Assembly (NCBI RefSeq): GCF_003628555.1
Contig: NZ_CP021731.1
Coordinates: forward strand, 2,666,001-2,730,000
DNA length: 64,000 bases
DNA from: Azoarcus sp. DN11
Lineage (GTDB): Bacteria; Pseudomonadota; Gammaproteobacteria; Burkholderiales; Rhodocyclaceae
Direction of reading: 5' to 3'
Position numbers and translations under genes: made by a program. This document shows positions 8,862 through 17,794 of the stretch, in pieces. Under the pieces are notes generated by a model. That model saw only the letters and a list, made by a program, of their open reading frames with translations. It was not told the DNA's origin and searched no databases. Within the stretch, counting starts at the first letter, position 1, and the number at the start of each line of letters is the position of its first letter.

Positions 8862-9571
8862 TGCTGCACTTGGAGGGCGTACACGCCCATTACGGCCATA
8901 TCCACGCGCTGCGCGGCATCGACGTCGAGGTGCAGGTCGGCGAGATCGTGACGCTGATCGGCGCCAACGGCGCGGGCAAGTCGACGCTGATGATGAGCCT
9001 GTTCGGCAAGCCGGGGGCATCGCAGGGCCGCATCGTGTTCGACGGCGAGGACATCACGCGCGTGCCGAGCCACCTGATCTCGCGCCGCGGGATCGCGATC
9101 GTGCCCGAAGGCCGCCGCATCTTCCCGCGCATGACGGTGATGGAAAACCTGTTGATGGGCACCGCTTTCGCCGACCCGGCGAACTTCGATGCCGATATCG
9201 GGCGCGTCTACGCGATGTTCCCGATCCTGGGGGAACGTGCGGCACAGCGCGCCGGCACGCTGTCGGGCGGCGAGCAGCAGATGCTCGCGATCGGCCGCGC
9301 GCTGATGAGCCGGCCGAAGCTCTTGCTGCTCGACGAACCCTCGCTGGGGCTTGCGCCGATCTACATCAAGCGCATCTTCCAGATCATCCGCGAGCTCAAC
9401 ACCGAGCACGGCATGACGGTGCTGCTGGTCGAGCAGAACGCCCACCACGCGCTGCGCGTCGCCCATCGCGGCTACGTGCTGCAGCACGGCGAGATCGTGC
9501 TGGCGGGGACGGGGCAGGAACTGCTCGCGAGCCCCGAGGTACGCGCGGCTTACCTGGAGGGCGGGCATTGA
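8858..9571 (+). CDS. livF: branched-chain amino acid-type ABC transporter ATP-binding protein LivF
   Basis: This 237-residue ATPase shows Walker A GANGAGKST (about residues 32-40), GIAIVPEGRRIFPRMTVMENL, the canonical signature LSGGEQQMLAIGRALM, Walker B LLLDEPSLGLAP and the switch His region LLVEQNAHHAL. Size and motifs are those of LivF, the second nucleotide-binding subunit. The stop codon overlaps the TTG start of the next permease gene by four bases. Confidence 0.95.
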   Translation: MMLHLEGVHAHYGHIHALRGIDVEVQVGEIVTLIGANGAGKSTLMMSLFGKPGASQGRIVFDGEDITRVPSHLISRRGIAIVPEGRRIFPRMTVMENLLMGTAFADPANFDADIGRVYAMFPILGERAAQRAGTLSGGEQQMLAIGRALMSRPKLLLLDEPSLGLAPIYIKRIFQIIRELNTEHGMTVLLVEQNAHHALRVAHRGYVLQHGEIVLAGTGQELLASPEVRAAYLEGGH

Positions 9572-10473
9572 CCGATCGCGCTGCCGCCCCGCCCCGCTGG
9601 CTGCCCTTTGCCGTACTCGGCATCGGGCTGCTCGCCGTTTCGTTCGGCGCGATCTTCGCCCGCCTGGCCCAGGGCGAAGGTGTTCCGTCGTTCACCGTGG
9701 CGACCTGGCGGCTGGGGCTGGCGGCGCTGATCATCACGCCCGTCGCGCTGTTCCAGTCTCACCGCGCGCTCAAGGACCTGAACCGGCGTCAGTGCCTGCT
9801 TGCGCTGGCGGCCGGTTTCTTCCTCGCGCTGCATTTCGCGACGTGGGTCAGCTCGCTGGAGTACACCTCGGTCGCCTCCAGTACGGCCCTGGTCACGACC
9901 AACCCGTTGTGGATCGGACTGGTGTCCTTCGTGCTGTTCGGCGAGCGGCCGGGCCGCATGATGCTGGGCGGCATCGCGCTGTCCTTCGGCGGCAGTCTGC
10001 TGATCTTCTGGAGCGACAGCCAGACCGTAAGCGCCGGGGCGAATCCGGTGCTGGGGAATGTGCTCGCGCTGGCGGGTTCGTGGTGCTTTTCCGCCTATCT
10101 GCTGATCGGCAGGCGCCTTCGCGCGGGGCTTCCCCTGCCCGCCTACGTATGGCTTGCCTACGGTGCGGCCGCATTGCTGCTGGCCGGGGCGAGCGGCGTG
10201 TCAGGGGCTCCGCTGAGCGGTTTCGGCACGACTGCCTGGGCAATGCTTGCCGGCATGGCGCTCGGCCCGCAGCTGCTCGGACACACGGCCTACAACTGGT
10301 CGCTGCGGCATGTTTCGGCCACCTTCGTCGCCGTGGTTACCCTGGGCGAGCCCGTCTGCAGCGCAGCGATGGCTTTCGTCCTCTTCGGCGAGGGCTTCGC
10401 GCCGCTGCAGTTTGGCGGTTTCGCGCTGCTGCTGGCGGGCATTTATCTGGCCGCGCGCGGCGAGAAGGCCTGA
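9568..10473 (+). CDS. EamA/DMT-family permease
   Basis: A 301-residue protein of ten predicted membrane helices built from two EamA repeats (about residues 12-140 and 155-295; repeat hallmarks GAIFARLAQGEGVPSFTVATWRLGLAAL and ATFVAVVTLGEPVCSAAMAFVLFGE). DMT carriers often export amino acids, nucleotides or metabolites. The start is a TTG at 9568 that overlaps the livF stop (TTGA) and has GGAGGG 7 bases upstream, so it is read as the last gene of the liv operon. A carrier with opposite direction to the uptake system would let the cell void excess substrate or product; that is inference. Confidence 0.85.
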   Translation: MTDRAAAPPRWLPFAVLGIGLLAVSFGAIFARLAQGEGVPSFTVATWRLGLAALIITPVALFQSHRALKDLNRRQCLLALAAGFFLALHFATWVSSLEYTSVASSTALVTTNPLWIGLVSFVLFGERPGRMMLGGIALSFGGSLLIFWSDSQTVSAGANPVLGNVLALAGSWCFSAYLLIGRRLRAGLPLPAYVWLAYGAAALLLAGASGVSGAPLSGFGTTAWAMLAGMALGPQLLGHTAYNWSLRHVSATFVAVVTLGEPVCSAAMAFVLFGEGFAPLQFGGFALLLAGIYLAARGEKA

Positions 10474-10488
10474 CGCCGCCTTTGCAGA

Positions 10489-11133
10489 TCAACCCCTGAT
10501 CCAGCCGCGCTTCAGCGCGTAGCTCGCGAGGCCCGCCGCGGTCTCGATGCCGAGCTTGCGGCGCAGGTTCAGGCGATGTGTCTCGACGGTACGCACGCTG
10601 ACGTCAAGCTTCTGCGCAATGCGTTTGTTGCTGTCGCCCTGGGCGACCAGGATGAGCACCTCCCTCTCGCGTTCCGTCAGTGTCGCTGCGTCGTCCGCTG
10701 GCGTCGACAGCGCGGCGGTCAGGGCACTGCTGAAATAGGCGCCCCCGGCCGCGACCGCGCGGATCGCCGCGATGATCTCGGCCGACGGGGCGTCCTTGAG
10801 CACATAGCCGCGCGCGCCGGCGCGCATCGCCGACATCACGTAACCCTGGCTGTCGTACATGCTCAGGATCAGCACGCGCAGCTCGGGGCGCTGCCGCGCG
10901 AGTGCCCCGGTCAGCTCGATGCCGTTGATGTCGGGAAGGCCGACGTCGACCAGCGCAAGATCCGGCCGCAGGGCCTCGGCGGCCGCCAGGGCCTGCTGGC
11001 CGTTGGCCGCCTCGCCGACGATTTCGATCTCCGGGATGTCCCCCAGCCGCGCCCGCAGGCCGTCACGCACGAGTTGATGATCGTCGACGAGCAGCAGGCG
11101 AATCGTTGCGTCGGACCCGGTTGTTTCGCTCAT
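10489..11133 (-). CDS. NarL/LuxR-family response regulator
   Basis: A 214-residue two-domain regulator. The receiver has the acidic pair D17-D18, phospho-acceptor D63 (LVDVGLPDING) and K113 (YVLKDA); the output is a LuxR-type helix-turn-helix (LTEREREVLILVAQG to VRTVETHRLNLRRKLGI, residues about 150-195). Its ATG overlaps the end of the sensor kinase gene by four bases and has GGGGAG upstream. The pair is divergent from cstA, so control of cstA-ybdD-yjiA is likely by analogy with pyruvate-sensing systems that control related carriers in other bacteria. Confidence 0.93.
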   Translation of the reverse strand: MSETTGSDATIRLLLVDDHQLVRDGLRARLGDIPEIEIVGEAANGQQALAAAEALRPDLALVDVGLPDINGIELTGALARQRPELRVLILSMYDSQGYVMSAMRAGARGYVLKDAPSAEIIAAIRAVAAGGAYFSSALTAALSTPADDAATLTEREREVLILVAQGDSNKRIAQKLDVSVRTVETHRLNLRRKLGIETAAGLASYALKRGWIRG

Positions 11134-12500
11134 GACACGCTCCCCTTCTTCGCATTCGGGCACGGCAGCACGGCCCTGAGCGCGGTGTGTCCCGGCATCG
11201 AGTTGACCGCAAGTTGTCCGCCGTGGTGTTCGATGCGCTCGCGCATGTTGCGCAGGCCGATGCCGCCACTGCGGGGATAATCGATCCGCGCTGTGTCGAA
11301 GCCGCGCCCGTCGTCCGCGATCACGAGGTGCACCGTGCCTCGCCCGGACGCCAGGGTGAGGCGGACATGGCGCGCGTCGGCGTGACGCTCGATGTTCGTC
11401 AGCGCTTCCTGCGCGATGCGATACAGCGTCGTTGCACCGGCCGCATCGGCCGACAGGTCCACTTTGGCGATATCGGCATCGACGACGATGCCGGTACGCA
11501 CGCGGAATTCGTCGAGCAGCTGCTGCAGCGCGGCCGGCAGGCCGAGGTTGTCGAGCAGCGAGGGGCGCAGATTGTACGAGATGCTGCGGATCTCGCCGAT
11601 CGCCACCCCCAGGCCATCGAGCCCCTTGCCGATGTGTTCCGCGACGTCGTCGCGCCCGGCAAGCGCCCGCTCCTTCGCGAGTTCCAGGTGGTACTTGACC
11701 GACACCAGCAACTGGCTGAGCCCGTCGTGCAGGTCGCGGGCGACCCGCGTGCGCTCCTCCTCGTGCGAGGTCACGATGCGCTGCGCCAGTCCCTTCAGGC
11801 GGCGGTCCGCGAGCTGGTGTTCGCTGAGGTTCAGCGCCATGCCGCCCGCGAACACGATCAGGGCCGCGACGATCCCCACGACGGTGAAACCCAGCACGGT
11901 CGCCGCGATGCGCGACGCCATCTGGTCGCGCAGCTTGTTCCGGACGGCCTCGACGTCGTCGAGGTAGATCCCGGTCCCGAGGACCCAGCCCCAGCGATCG
12001 AGCCTCACGACATAGCCCAGCTTGGCGGTTTCCTTGCCCGTCGAGGGCTTGTTCCACTTGTACTGGAGAAACCCGTCGCCAGAAGTGGCGGTCGCGATCA
12101 GGCGCTGGATGACCGGAAGCCCTTCAGAGTCGTGCTTCTCCCACAGGTTGTGGCCGACCAGCTCCGACTGGCGGGGATGGACGATGTTGAGGCCGGAGAT
12201 CTCGTAGGCAAAGAAATAGCCATCGTCACCGTAGTTCATCTCGTTGAGGATGCGCTTGGCCTCGTTCTTGGTTGCCTCGTCGTCGCGGCCGGAGGCATAC
12301 AGGTGGTCGATCGAGGTTTGTGCGAGCTGCACGTAGTGCTGCAATTCCGCGCGCTTGGCGACCAGCATCGCCTCGTTCAGCACGACCTCCTGCTGGCGCT
12401 CCAGGTCGCGCGCCTGCACCGCGACCATGATCGCGATCGCCGCCACTGCGGCGACGAGCGGCAGCACGGCCAGGACGATGACCTTGTGCTTGAGACGCAA
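11130..12500 (-). CDS. cache-domain sensor histidine kinase (NarX-type core)
   Basis: The 456-residue membrane kinase has TM1 (residues 8-28), a periplasmic single cache domain (about 35-180; GDDGYFFAYEISGLNIVHP and WGWVLGTGIYLDDV are the typical sCache strands), TM2 (about 198-222), then a HisKA_3 dimerisation helix with phosphorylated H258 (ARDLHDGLSQ) and an ATPase domain (N369 in QEALTNIERHA, DDGRGFD 397-402, GIGLRNMRERI). Cache domains of this kind usually bind small carboxylates outside the membrane. It probably phosphorylates the regulator it overlaps, and the divergent cstA suggests the ligand is the carrier's substrate. Confidence 0.93.
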   Translation of the reverse strand: MRLKHKVIVLAVLPLVAAVAAIAIMVAVQARDLERQQEVVLNEAMLVAKRAELQHYVQLAQTSIDHLYASGRDDEATKNEAKRILNEMNYGDDGYFFAYEISGLNIVHPRQSELVGHNLWEKHDSEGLPVIQRLIATATSGDGFLQYKWNKPSTGKETAKLGYVVRLDRWGWVLGTGIYLDDVEAVRNKLRDQMASRIAATVLGFTVVGIVAALIVFAGGMALNLSEHQLADRRLKGLAQRIVTSHEEERTRVARDLHDGLSQLLVSVKYHLELAKERALAGRDDVAEHIGKGLDGLGVAIGEIRSISYNLRPSLLDNLGLPAALQQLLDEFRVRTGIVVDADIAKVDLSADAAGATTLYRIAQEALTNIERHADARHVRLTLASGRGTVHLVIADDGRGFDTARIDYPRSGGIGLRNMRERIEHHGGQLAVNSMPGHTALRAVLPCPNAKKGSVS

Positions 12501-12575
12501 GTGGTGCCCTCCCCCCCGATTCGCCTGCGATTGTAATGCGCCGGGAACGCACGCCGGCGCCCGTGCGCGCCATTT

Positions 12576-12590
12576 CTACGTAGAACTACG
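12576..12590. promoter_or_regulatory. candidate NarL/LuxR-type binding repeat in the cstA/kinase divergent region
   Basis: CTACG occurs at 12576-12580 and again at 12586-12590, exactly ten bases (one helical turn) apart, with AGTAGTAG following at about 12602. Helix-phased short repeats fit a dimeric LuxR-type response regulator. The site lies 76 bases upstream of the kinase start and about 155 bases upstream of cstA. Confidence 0.35.
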
Positions 12591-12655
12591 CAGCTGCCGA
12601 AAGTAGTAGTGCGAATGGTCCGGCGCGCACCGTTCCGCGACATTAACGTGTGATC

Positions 12656-12675
12656 CCCGGCACAGGGGTGCCGGG
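12656..12675. promoter_or_regulatory. inverted repeat upstream of cstA
   Basis: CCCGGCAC (12656-12663) and GTGCCGGG (12668-12675) form a perfect 8-bp inverted repeat around AGGG, 68 bases before the cstA start codon. It could be a 5'-leader hairpin or an operator. The rest of the 243-base gap between the kinase gene and cstA has no gene; a strong ribosome-binding site (GGAGAGAGGAGGAG) ends it. Confidence 0.5.
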
Positions 12676-12743
12676 ACCCGAGACCAGATCCGGTAAGACC
12701 AGAGCCTGAATCAACGGCCTATCCGGAGAGAGGAGGAGTATAA

Positions 12744-14813
12744 ATGGCCACGCTGTCCAGGCACGCGCTATGGGCGCTTGTCGGCATCTTAGGCGCTTTC
12801 GCGCTCGCATATGTCGCACTCAGCCGCGGAGAAACGATCAACGCCCTGTGGATCGTCATTGCCGCGGTTTCCGTGTACCTCATCGCCTACCGCTACTACA
12901 GCCTCTTCATCGCGAAGCGGGTGATGTCGATCAATCCGGACCGCATGACTCCGGCCTACCGGCACAACGACGGCCTCGACTACGTACCGACCAACAAGTA
13001 CGTGCTGTTCGGCCACCACTTCGCCGCCATCGCCGGCGCCGGCCCGCTGGTCGGCCCCGTGCTCGCGGCGCAGATGGGCTACCTGCCGGGCATGCTGTGG
13101 ATCCTCGCCGGCGTCGTCATCGCCGGCGCGGTGCAGGACTTCATGGTGCTGTTCGTGTCGACGCGCCGCGACGGCCGCTCGCTGGGCGACCTAGTCAAGT
13201 CCGAACTCGGCCCCGTCCCGGGAGTCATCGCGCTCTTCGGCACCTTCCTGATCATGGTGATCATCCTCGCGGTGCTCGCGCTGATCGTCGTGAAAGCGCT
13301 GGCCGAAAGCCCGTGGGGCACCTTTACCGTCGCGGCGACGATTCCCATCGCGATCTTCATGGGCCTCTACACGCGCTACATCCGTCCGGGCCGCATCGGC
13401 GAAGTGTCGGTTATCGGCTTCATTGGCCTGATGGCCGCGATCGTCGGCGGCGGCCAGATCGCCGCGAGCCCGACCTGGGCACCGCTGTTCACCTTTACCG
13501 GTGTGCAGCTCACGTGGATGTTGATCGGCTACGGCTTCATCGCCTCGGTGCTGCCCGTGTGGCTGCTGCTCGCGCCGCGCGACTACCTGTCGACCTTCCT
13601 GAAGATCGGCGCCATCGCCGCGCTCGCGATCGGCATCCTCTTCGTCGCCCCCGAGCTGAAGATGCCCTCGGTGACGCGCTTCATCGACGGCACGGGCCCG
13701 GTCTGGGCCGGCAGTCTCTTCCCCTTCCTCTTCATCACGATCGCCTGCGGCGCCGTGTCCGGTTTTCACTCGCTGATCTCGTCGGGCACGACGCCGAAGA
13801 TGATCGAGAACGAATCGCACATGCGCCTGATCGGCTACGGCGGCATGCTGATGGAGTCCTTCGTTGCCATCATGGCCCTGGTCGCCGCGTCGATCATCGA
13901 GCCGGGCATCTATTTCGCGATGAACAGCCCGCTCGCGGTGCTCGGCCCCACCGCCGAAAGCGCTGCGCAGGTGATCTCGAACTGGGGCTTTGTCGTCACC
14001 CCCGACGTACTCACGCAGACCGCTGCCGCGGTCGGCGAACACACCATCATCGCCCGCGCCGGCGGCGCGCCGACGCTCGCCGTCGGCATGGCGCAGATCT
14101 TCTCGGTGATGTTCGGCGGCACCGCGATGATGGGTTTCTGGTACCACTTCGCGATCCTGTTCGAGGCGCTCTTCATCCTCACCGCCGTCGACGCCGGCAC
14201 CCGCGCAGGCCGCTTCATGCTTCAGGATCTCCTCGGCACCGTCGTGCCGGCGATGAGGCGCACCGATTCGTGGGTCGGTAACGCGATCGCGACCGCACTG
14301 TGCGTCGCCACCTGGGGCTACTTCCTGTACCAGGGCGTCGTCGATCCGCTCGGCGGCATCAACACCTTGTGGCCGCTGTTCGGCATCTCCAACCAGATGC
14401 TCGCCGCGGTGGCGCTGGTCCTCTGCACGGTCGTGCTGTTCAGGATGAAACGCGAGCGCTTCGCGGTGGTGACGGTAGCCCCGACGATCTGGCTGATTGC
14501 CTGCACGCTGACCGCCGGCTGGCAGAAGCTCTTCGACGCGAACCCGAAGGTCGGCTTCCTCGCGCAGGTGTCGCGCTACCAGGGCGCACTGGAGCGGGGC
14601 GAGCTGCTCGCTCCGGCCAAGAACGTCGGCCAGATGAAGCAGATCATCCTCAACAACCAGATCGATGCTGCCCTGTCGCTGTTCTTCATGCTGGTCGTCG
14701 TGAGCATCCTGGTGTACGGCCTGCGTTCGTGCTGGCAGGCATACCGCGCCGCGCATCCGACGACGCAGGAAATCGGCGCGCCGGATGCATCCTCGCAGGG
14801 CGCTGCGGCGTAA
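12744..14813 (+). CDS. cstA: carbon starvation protein CstA (pyruvate/peptide carrier)
   Basis: This 689-residue protein has about 16-18 membrane helices. Family landmarks are [50 protein letters not shown] near residues 70-105, [14 protein letters not shown] (about 345), [23 protein letters not shown] and [16 protein letters not shown], followed by a CstA_5TM-type C-terminus. CstA/BtsT carriers import pyruvate and were first linked to peptide use under carbon starvation. The ribosome-binding site is very strong. It heads cstA-ybdD-yjiA and is divergent from the sensor-regulator pair. Confidence 0.95.
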   Translation: MATLSRHALWALVGILGAFALAYVALSRGETINALWIVIAAVSVYLIAYRYYSLFIAKRVMSINPDRMTPAYRHNDGLDYVPTNKYVLFGHHFAAIAGAGPLVGPVLAAQMGYLPGMLWILAGVVIAGAVQDFMVLFVSTRRDGRSLGDLVKSELGPVPGVIALFGTFLIMVIILAVLALIVVKALAESPWGTFTVAATIPIAIFMGLYTRYIRPGRIGEVSVIGFIGLMAAIVGGGQIAASPTWAPLFTFTGVQLTWMLIGYGFIASVLPVWLLLAPRDYLSTFLKIGAIAALAIGILFVAPELKMPSVTRFIDGTGPVWAGSLFPFLFITIACGAVSGFHSLISSGTTPKMIENESHMRLIGYGGMLMESFVAIMALVAASIIEPGIYFAMNSPLAVLGPTAESAAQVISNWGFVVTPDVLTQTAAAVGEHTIIARAGGAPTLAVGMAQIFSVMFGGTAMMGFWYHFAILFEALFILTAVDAGTRAGRFMLQDLLGTVVPAMRRTDSWVGNAIATALCVATWGYFLYQGVVDPLGGINTLWPLFGISNQMLAAVALVLCTVVLFRMKRERFAVVTVAPTIWLIACTLTAGWQKLFDANPKVGFLAQVSRYQGALERGELLAPAKNVGQMKQIILNNQIDAALSLFFMLVVVSILVYGLRSCWQAYRAAHPTTQEIGAPDASSQGAAA

Positions 14814-14817
14814 GCCC

Positions 14818-15012
14818 GTGTTCAACGATCTCACCAAGCTCGGCAAGTATCTCGGGCAGGCCGCCCGCCTGATGGTGGGCCTGCCCGACTACGACACCTA
14901 CGTCGCGCACATGAAGGCGACGCACCCGGACCGCCCGGTGATGAGCTACGAGGAATTCTTCCGCGAACGGCAGGAAGCGCGCTACAACGGCGGCACCGGC
15001 CGCTGCTGCTGA
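14818..15012 (+). CDS. ybdD: YbdD/YjiX-family small protein
   Basis: A 64-residue protein starting at GTG 14818, five bases after cstA. It contains [20 protein letters not shown] and [19 protein letters not shown], and it ends in GRCC, the conserved pattern of the YbdD/YjiX (DUF466) family that accompanies CstA-type carriers in many proteobacteria. The molecular role is unknown; the strict linkage suggests it assists or tunes the carrier. An upstream in-frame ATG at 14785 lies inside cstA and was not chosen. Confidence 0.9.
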   Translation: MFNDLTKLGKYLGQAARLMVGLPDYDTYVAHMKATHPDRPVMSYEEFFRERQEARYNGGTGRCC

Positions 15013-15042
15013 TGAGGCACCGTGATCGGCCAAGGATCAAGC

Positions 15043-16071
15043 ATGCAACACCCCAACCCCTCCATCCCTGTTCCGGTCACGGTCCTCACCGGCTTCCTCG
15101 GTGCCGGCAAGACGACACTGCTGAACCGTATCCTGACGGCGGCCCACGGTCATCGCATCGCGGTGATCGAGAACGAGTTCGGGCCGGTCAATATCGACAG
15201 CGAACTGCTGGTGCAGCAGAGCGCGGAAGTCGTCGAGATGACCAACGGCTGCCTGTGCTGCACCGTGCGTGGGGATCTGGCAAGGAATCTCGTCGATCTC
15301 AAGGCCCGACGCGACGCCGGTGAGCTCGCCTTCGACCGCATCGTCATCGAGACCACCGGCCTCGCCGACCCCGGCCCGGTGATCCAGACCTTCTTCGCCG
15401 AGCCCGAGCTCGCGGAGACCTATCTCCTCGACGCCGTGCTCACGGTCGTCGATGCCGTTCACGCTCCGCGGCAGCTCGACGAACACCCCGTGCTGCTGAA
15501 GCAGGTCGGCTTCGCCGACCGTCTGCTCGTGTCAAAGAGCGAGGGCGTCGCGGCCGATGCGCTCGACGCGCTGCTCGAGCGGCTCGCACGCATCAACCCG
15601 CGGGCGCCGATCCGCCAGCTGGTCGCGGGCGAACTCGACATCGGCTTCCTGCTCGACATCCGCGGCTTCAACCTCAACGAGAACCTGCTCGCGGAAGACG
15701 CCCCCGCGGCTCCGCGCTTTCGCCCGGCCGCGCAGGATGGCCGAAAGCTGTTCGGCGGAACCGCGCACAGCGACGAGATCGGCTCGCTGCTGCTGGAACA
15801 CGCGGGCGATGTCGACCTCGACCGCATCGGCGCCTTCGTGCAGGGCCTGCTCGACCGCCACGGCGACGACCTGCTCCGTTACAAGGGCGTGCTCGCGATC
15901 CCCGACCAGGCGAACAAGCTCGTCTTCCAGGGCGTGCACCGCCTCGCGGGATTCGACTACGGCGAACAATGGAATGCCGATGCGCGGCGTTCGCGCATCG
16001 TGCTCATCGGCCGCCGGCTGCCCGAAGCCGAACTGCGCGCCGGATTCGCGGACTGCGTGATCGCCGCGTGA
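15043..16071 (+). CDS. yjiA: CobW/YjiA-family GTP-binding metallochaperone
   Basis: The 342-residue GTPase shows the P-loop GFLGAGKTTLLN (about residues 16-27), the metal-binding motif C-L-C-C (NGCLCCTV, about 68-75), the switch glutamate in IVIETTGLADP and a G4-like region SKSEGV, then a CobW C-terminal domain. YjiA-like proteins bind zinc or other transition metals and couple this to GTP hydrolysis. The cstA-ybdD-yjiA order mirrors the E. coli btsT-yjiX-yjiA order, which supports the name. ATG 15043 has AGGA six bases upstream; a GTG at 15022 is a possible alternative. Confidence 0.9.
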   Translation: MQHPNPSIPVPVTVLTGFLGAGKTTLLNRILTAAHGHRIAVIENEFGPVNIDSELLVQQSAEVVEMTNGCLCCTVRGDLARNLVDLKARRDAGELAFDRIVIETTGLADPGPVIQTFFAEPELAETYLLDAVLTVVDAVHAPRQLDEHPVLLKQVGFADRLLVSKSEGVAADALDALLERLARINPRAPIRQLVAGELDIGFLLDIRGFNLNENLLAEDAPAAPRFRPAAQDGRKLFGGTAHSDEIGSLLLEHAGDVDLDRIGAFVQGLLDRHGDDLLRYKGVLAIPDQANKLVFQGVHRLAGFDYGEQWNADARRSRIVLIGRRLPEAELRAGFADCVIAA

Positions 16072-16095
16072 TGTCTGGCGCGGTGGTCGACGCGC

Positions 16096-16341
16096 CTACA
16101 AGGTCTTGTGCGTCCCGTCGCAATACGGCTTGTTGCCGGTGCGCTTGCAGCCGCACAGATAGGCGGTGCCCGTCTCGGCCGCGGTGAACCTGACCGGCAG
16201 GAAAGGGCCGCCCTTGTGCGATCCGTCGCAGAACGGCTGGTGCTTGCTGTTGCCGCATTGGCACCAGTAATACTCCTTGCCGGCTTCCAGTTCGACGGCA
16301 TACGGCCCTTTCTGCGCAATGTTGGGAACGGGATCGGTCAT
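16096..16341 (-). CDS. double CDGSH iron-sulfur protein
   Basis: This 81-residue protein carries two full CDGSH-type motifs: C-Q-C-x10-C-D-G-S-H (WCQCGNSKHQPFCDGSH) and C-G-C-x8-C-D-G-T-H. Each three-Cys-one-His set is known to hold one 2Fe-2S cluster. There is no membrane anchor, so it is a soluble two-cluster type with a redox or cluster-transfer role. It is convergent with yjiA (24 bases). Its upstream region contains a 9-bp hairpin. Confidence 0.92.
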   Translation of the reverse strand: MTDPVPNIAQKGPYAVELEAGKEYYWCQCGNSKHQPFCDGSHKGGPFLPVRFTAAETGTAYLCGCKRTGNKPYCDGTHKTL

Positions 16342-16366
16342 GGCGCGTTCTCCTGAACGTCATCAC

Positions 16367-16390
16367 GCGGATCGCGGCCCCGCGATCCGC
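16367..16390 (-). promoter_or_regulatory. 9-bp inverted repeat upstream of the CDGSH gene
   Basis: GCGGATCGC (16367-16375) pairs with GCGATCCGC (16382-16390) around a 6-base spacer. It lies 26-49 bases before the CDGSH start codon on the minus strand and could be a leader hairpin, an operator, or a weak terminator for the leftward operon above. No T-run follows. The remaining 16391-16466 holds no feature I can name. Confidence 0.4.
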
Positions 16391-16466
16391 ACCGTTTCAA
16401 TCTAGACTGCCGCACGCGCGAAAGGCCAGGAAAAAGTGCCGCGGCCGGATGCCGCGCGCTCGGCGA

Positions 16467-16595
16467 TCAGCCCGCGCGGGTGACGGAAGGGCGGCCGCGA
16501 CACCGTCTCGAATTCGTCCTGCCCGGCAGCTTGCGCACCGGTGCGGCATCGACGGCCAGGTCGCCCGCGACCAGGATGCGCGCGATGCCGTTCAT
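16467..16595 (-). CDS. possible 42-residue coupled small ORF
   Basis: An ATG at 16595 overlaps the stop codon of the EAL gene (ATGA) and opens a 42-codon frame. The product would be basic, with a short hydrophobic start (MNGIARILVAGDLAVDAAPV) and an Arg-rich tail. The four-base overlap is the same arrangement as between the two larger genes upstream, which argues for coupling, but no family is recognised and the tail looks like unselected GC-rich sequence. It may be chance. Confidence 0.25.
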   Translation of the reverse strand: MNGIARILVAGDLAVDAAPVRKLPGRTNSRRCRGRPSVTRAG

Positions 16596-17794
16596 GCATC
16601 CACGCTCACGAGCGTCGGGCGGCGGATTTCCCAGTCGGCAACCCAGTCGGGGACCTGCTCGGCCGGCATGGCCCTGGAAACGAACCAGCCCTGCGCAAAA
16701 TCGCACCCCATCCCTTGCAGGAAATCCCAGTCCTCGCGGTCCTCGACACCCTCGGCCACAACCTTCATGCCGAGTTGCCGCGCCATGCCCAGGCTCGCCT
16801 CGAAGATCGCGCGCAGCGAAGCGTCACGGCCGGCCCCATGCACGAAACCGCGATCGATCTTGAGTTCCGTGAAGGGGATGTCGCGCAGTTGCGCGAGCGA
16901 CGAATGCCCGGTGCCGAAATCGTCGATCGACAGCCCGATCCGCTTGAGCCGCAGGCGCGTGAGGATCTCGAGCGGCGTCAGCGGATCCTTCATCAGCCGG
17001 CTCTCGGTCACCTCGAGCATCACGCTGGCCGAAGGCAATCCCGATTCGTGCACCGCGCGCTCCACGACATCCGGAAAATCGAGCGACACCAGGTTGTCCA
17101 TCGACACGTTGATCGCAACCTGAAGCGGCAGCCCGTCCTCGTGCCACCGGCGCGCGTGACGCAGTGCCTCGAGCAGGACCGTTCGCGTCAGTTCGCCGAT
17201 CAGGCCGTTGTCTTCGGCAAGTGCGATGAACTGGTCGGGAAAGATCAGGCCGTCCTGCGGATGCGCCCAGCGCACCAGCGTCTCCACGCCGGTCACCGCT
17301 CCGGTCGCGAGATCCACCTTGGGTTGGTAGTGATTGACCAGGTTGCCAGCGGCGATGGCGTGACGCAGCGCGTCCACCGTGTAGGCGTTCCCGCTGGCAC
17401 GGGCGGCAGCCGGTTCGGACAAGGTCCGCTGCTGGAGGACATGCCGCAGCTCGTCCATGGTCACCGGCTTGCTCAACGCGCCCAGCACCCGCAGACGGTG
17501 GCCCTGGGCGAGCTTCTCGGCCGTTTGCAGGATGCGTTCGCTCTCGCCGCTCACGAGGACGAGCTTACCGGCATATTCCTGCCGGGTCAGGTGGCGCACG
17601 AACTCGATCCCGTCCATCCCCGGCATCTGCAGGTCGCAGAAAATGAGATCGATGCCGTCGCTGGCCGTGGCGAGTACCGTCAGCGCGTCGTAACCGCTGG
17701 CACAGGCTTCGACATCCTCGATACCGAGCCGGCCCAGTTGATGAACGAGCAGCTTGCGCGGAATCGGTTCGTCGTCGACCACCAGGATTCTCAT
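16592..17794 (-). CDS. response regulator with EAL domain (c-di-GMP phosphodiesterase)
   Basis: The 400-residue protein has an N-terminal receiver (acidic pair D7-D8, phospho-acceptor D54 in FCDLQMPGMDG, K109) and a C-terminal EAL domain from about residue 140. EAL residues visible are E171-x-L (ETLVRW, the common E-T-L variant), N in AINVSMDNL, E in LEVTESR, DDFGTGHSSL (loop 6), K in ELKIDRGF and E in VVAEGVED. The set needed for hydrolysis looks complete, so it should degrade c-di-GMP when switched by phosphorylation. Its start overlaps the hybrid kinase gene by four bases, making that kinase the probable partner. Confidence 0.92.
   Translation of the reverse strand: MRILVVDDEPIPRKLLVHQLGRLGIEDVEACASGYDALTVLATASDGIDLIFCDLQMPGMDGIEFVRHLTRQEYAGKLVLVSGESERILQTAEKLAQGHRLRVLGALSKPVTMDELRHVLQQRTLSEPAAARASGNAYTVDALRHAIAAGNLVNHYQPKVDLATGAVTGVETLVRWAHPQDGLIFPDQFIALAEDNGLIGELTRTVLLEALRHARRWHEDGLPLQVAINVSMDNLVSLDFPDVVERAVHESGLPSASVMLEVTESRLMKDPLTPLEILTRLRLKRIGLSIDDFGTGHSSLAQLRDIPFTELKIDRGFVHGAGRDASLRAIFEASLGMARQLGMKVVAEGVEDREDWDFLQGMGCDFAQGWFVSRAMPAEQVPDWVADWEIRRPTLVSVDA

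Noticed and set aside
12501..12743. Sigma-54 promoter for cstA
   Set aside because: No GG-N10-GC pair in TGGCAC-N5-TTGC context was found; the GGTGCC at 12667 belongs to the inverted repeat.
16072..16591. Further gene between yjiA and the EAL gene besides the CDGSH protein
   Set aside because: Only the double-CDGSH frame has recognisable content; the coupled 42-codon frame is listed at low confidence.
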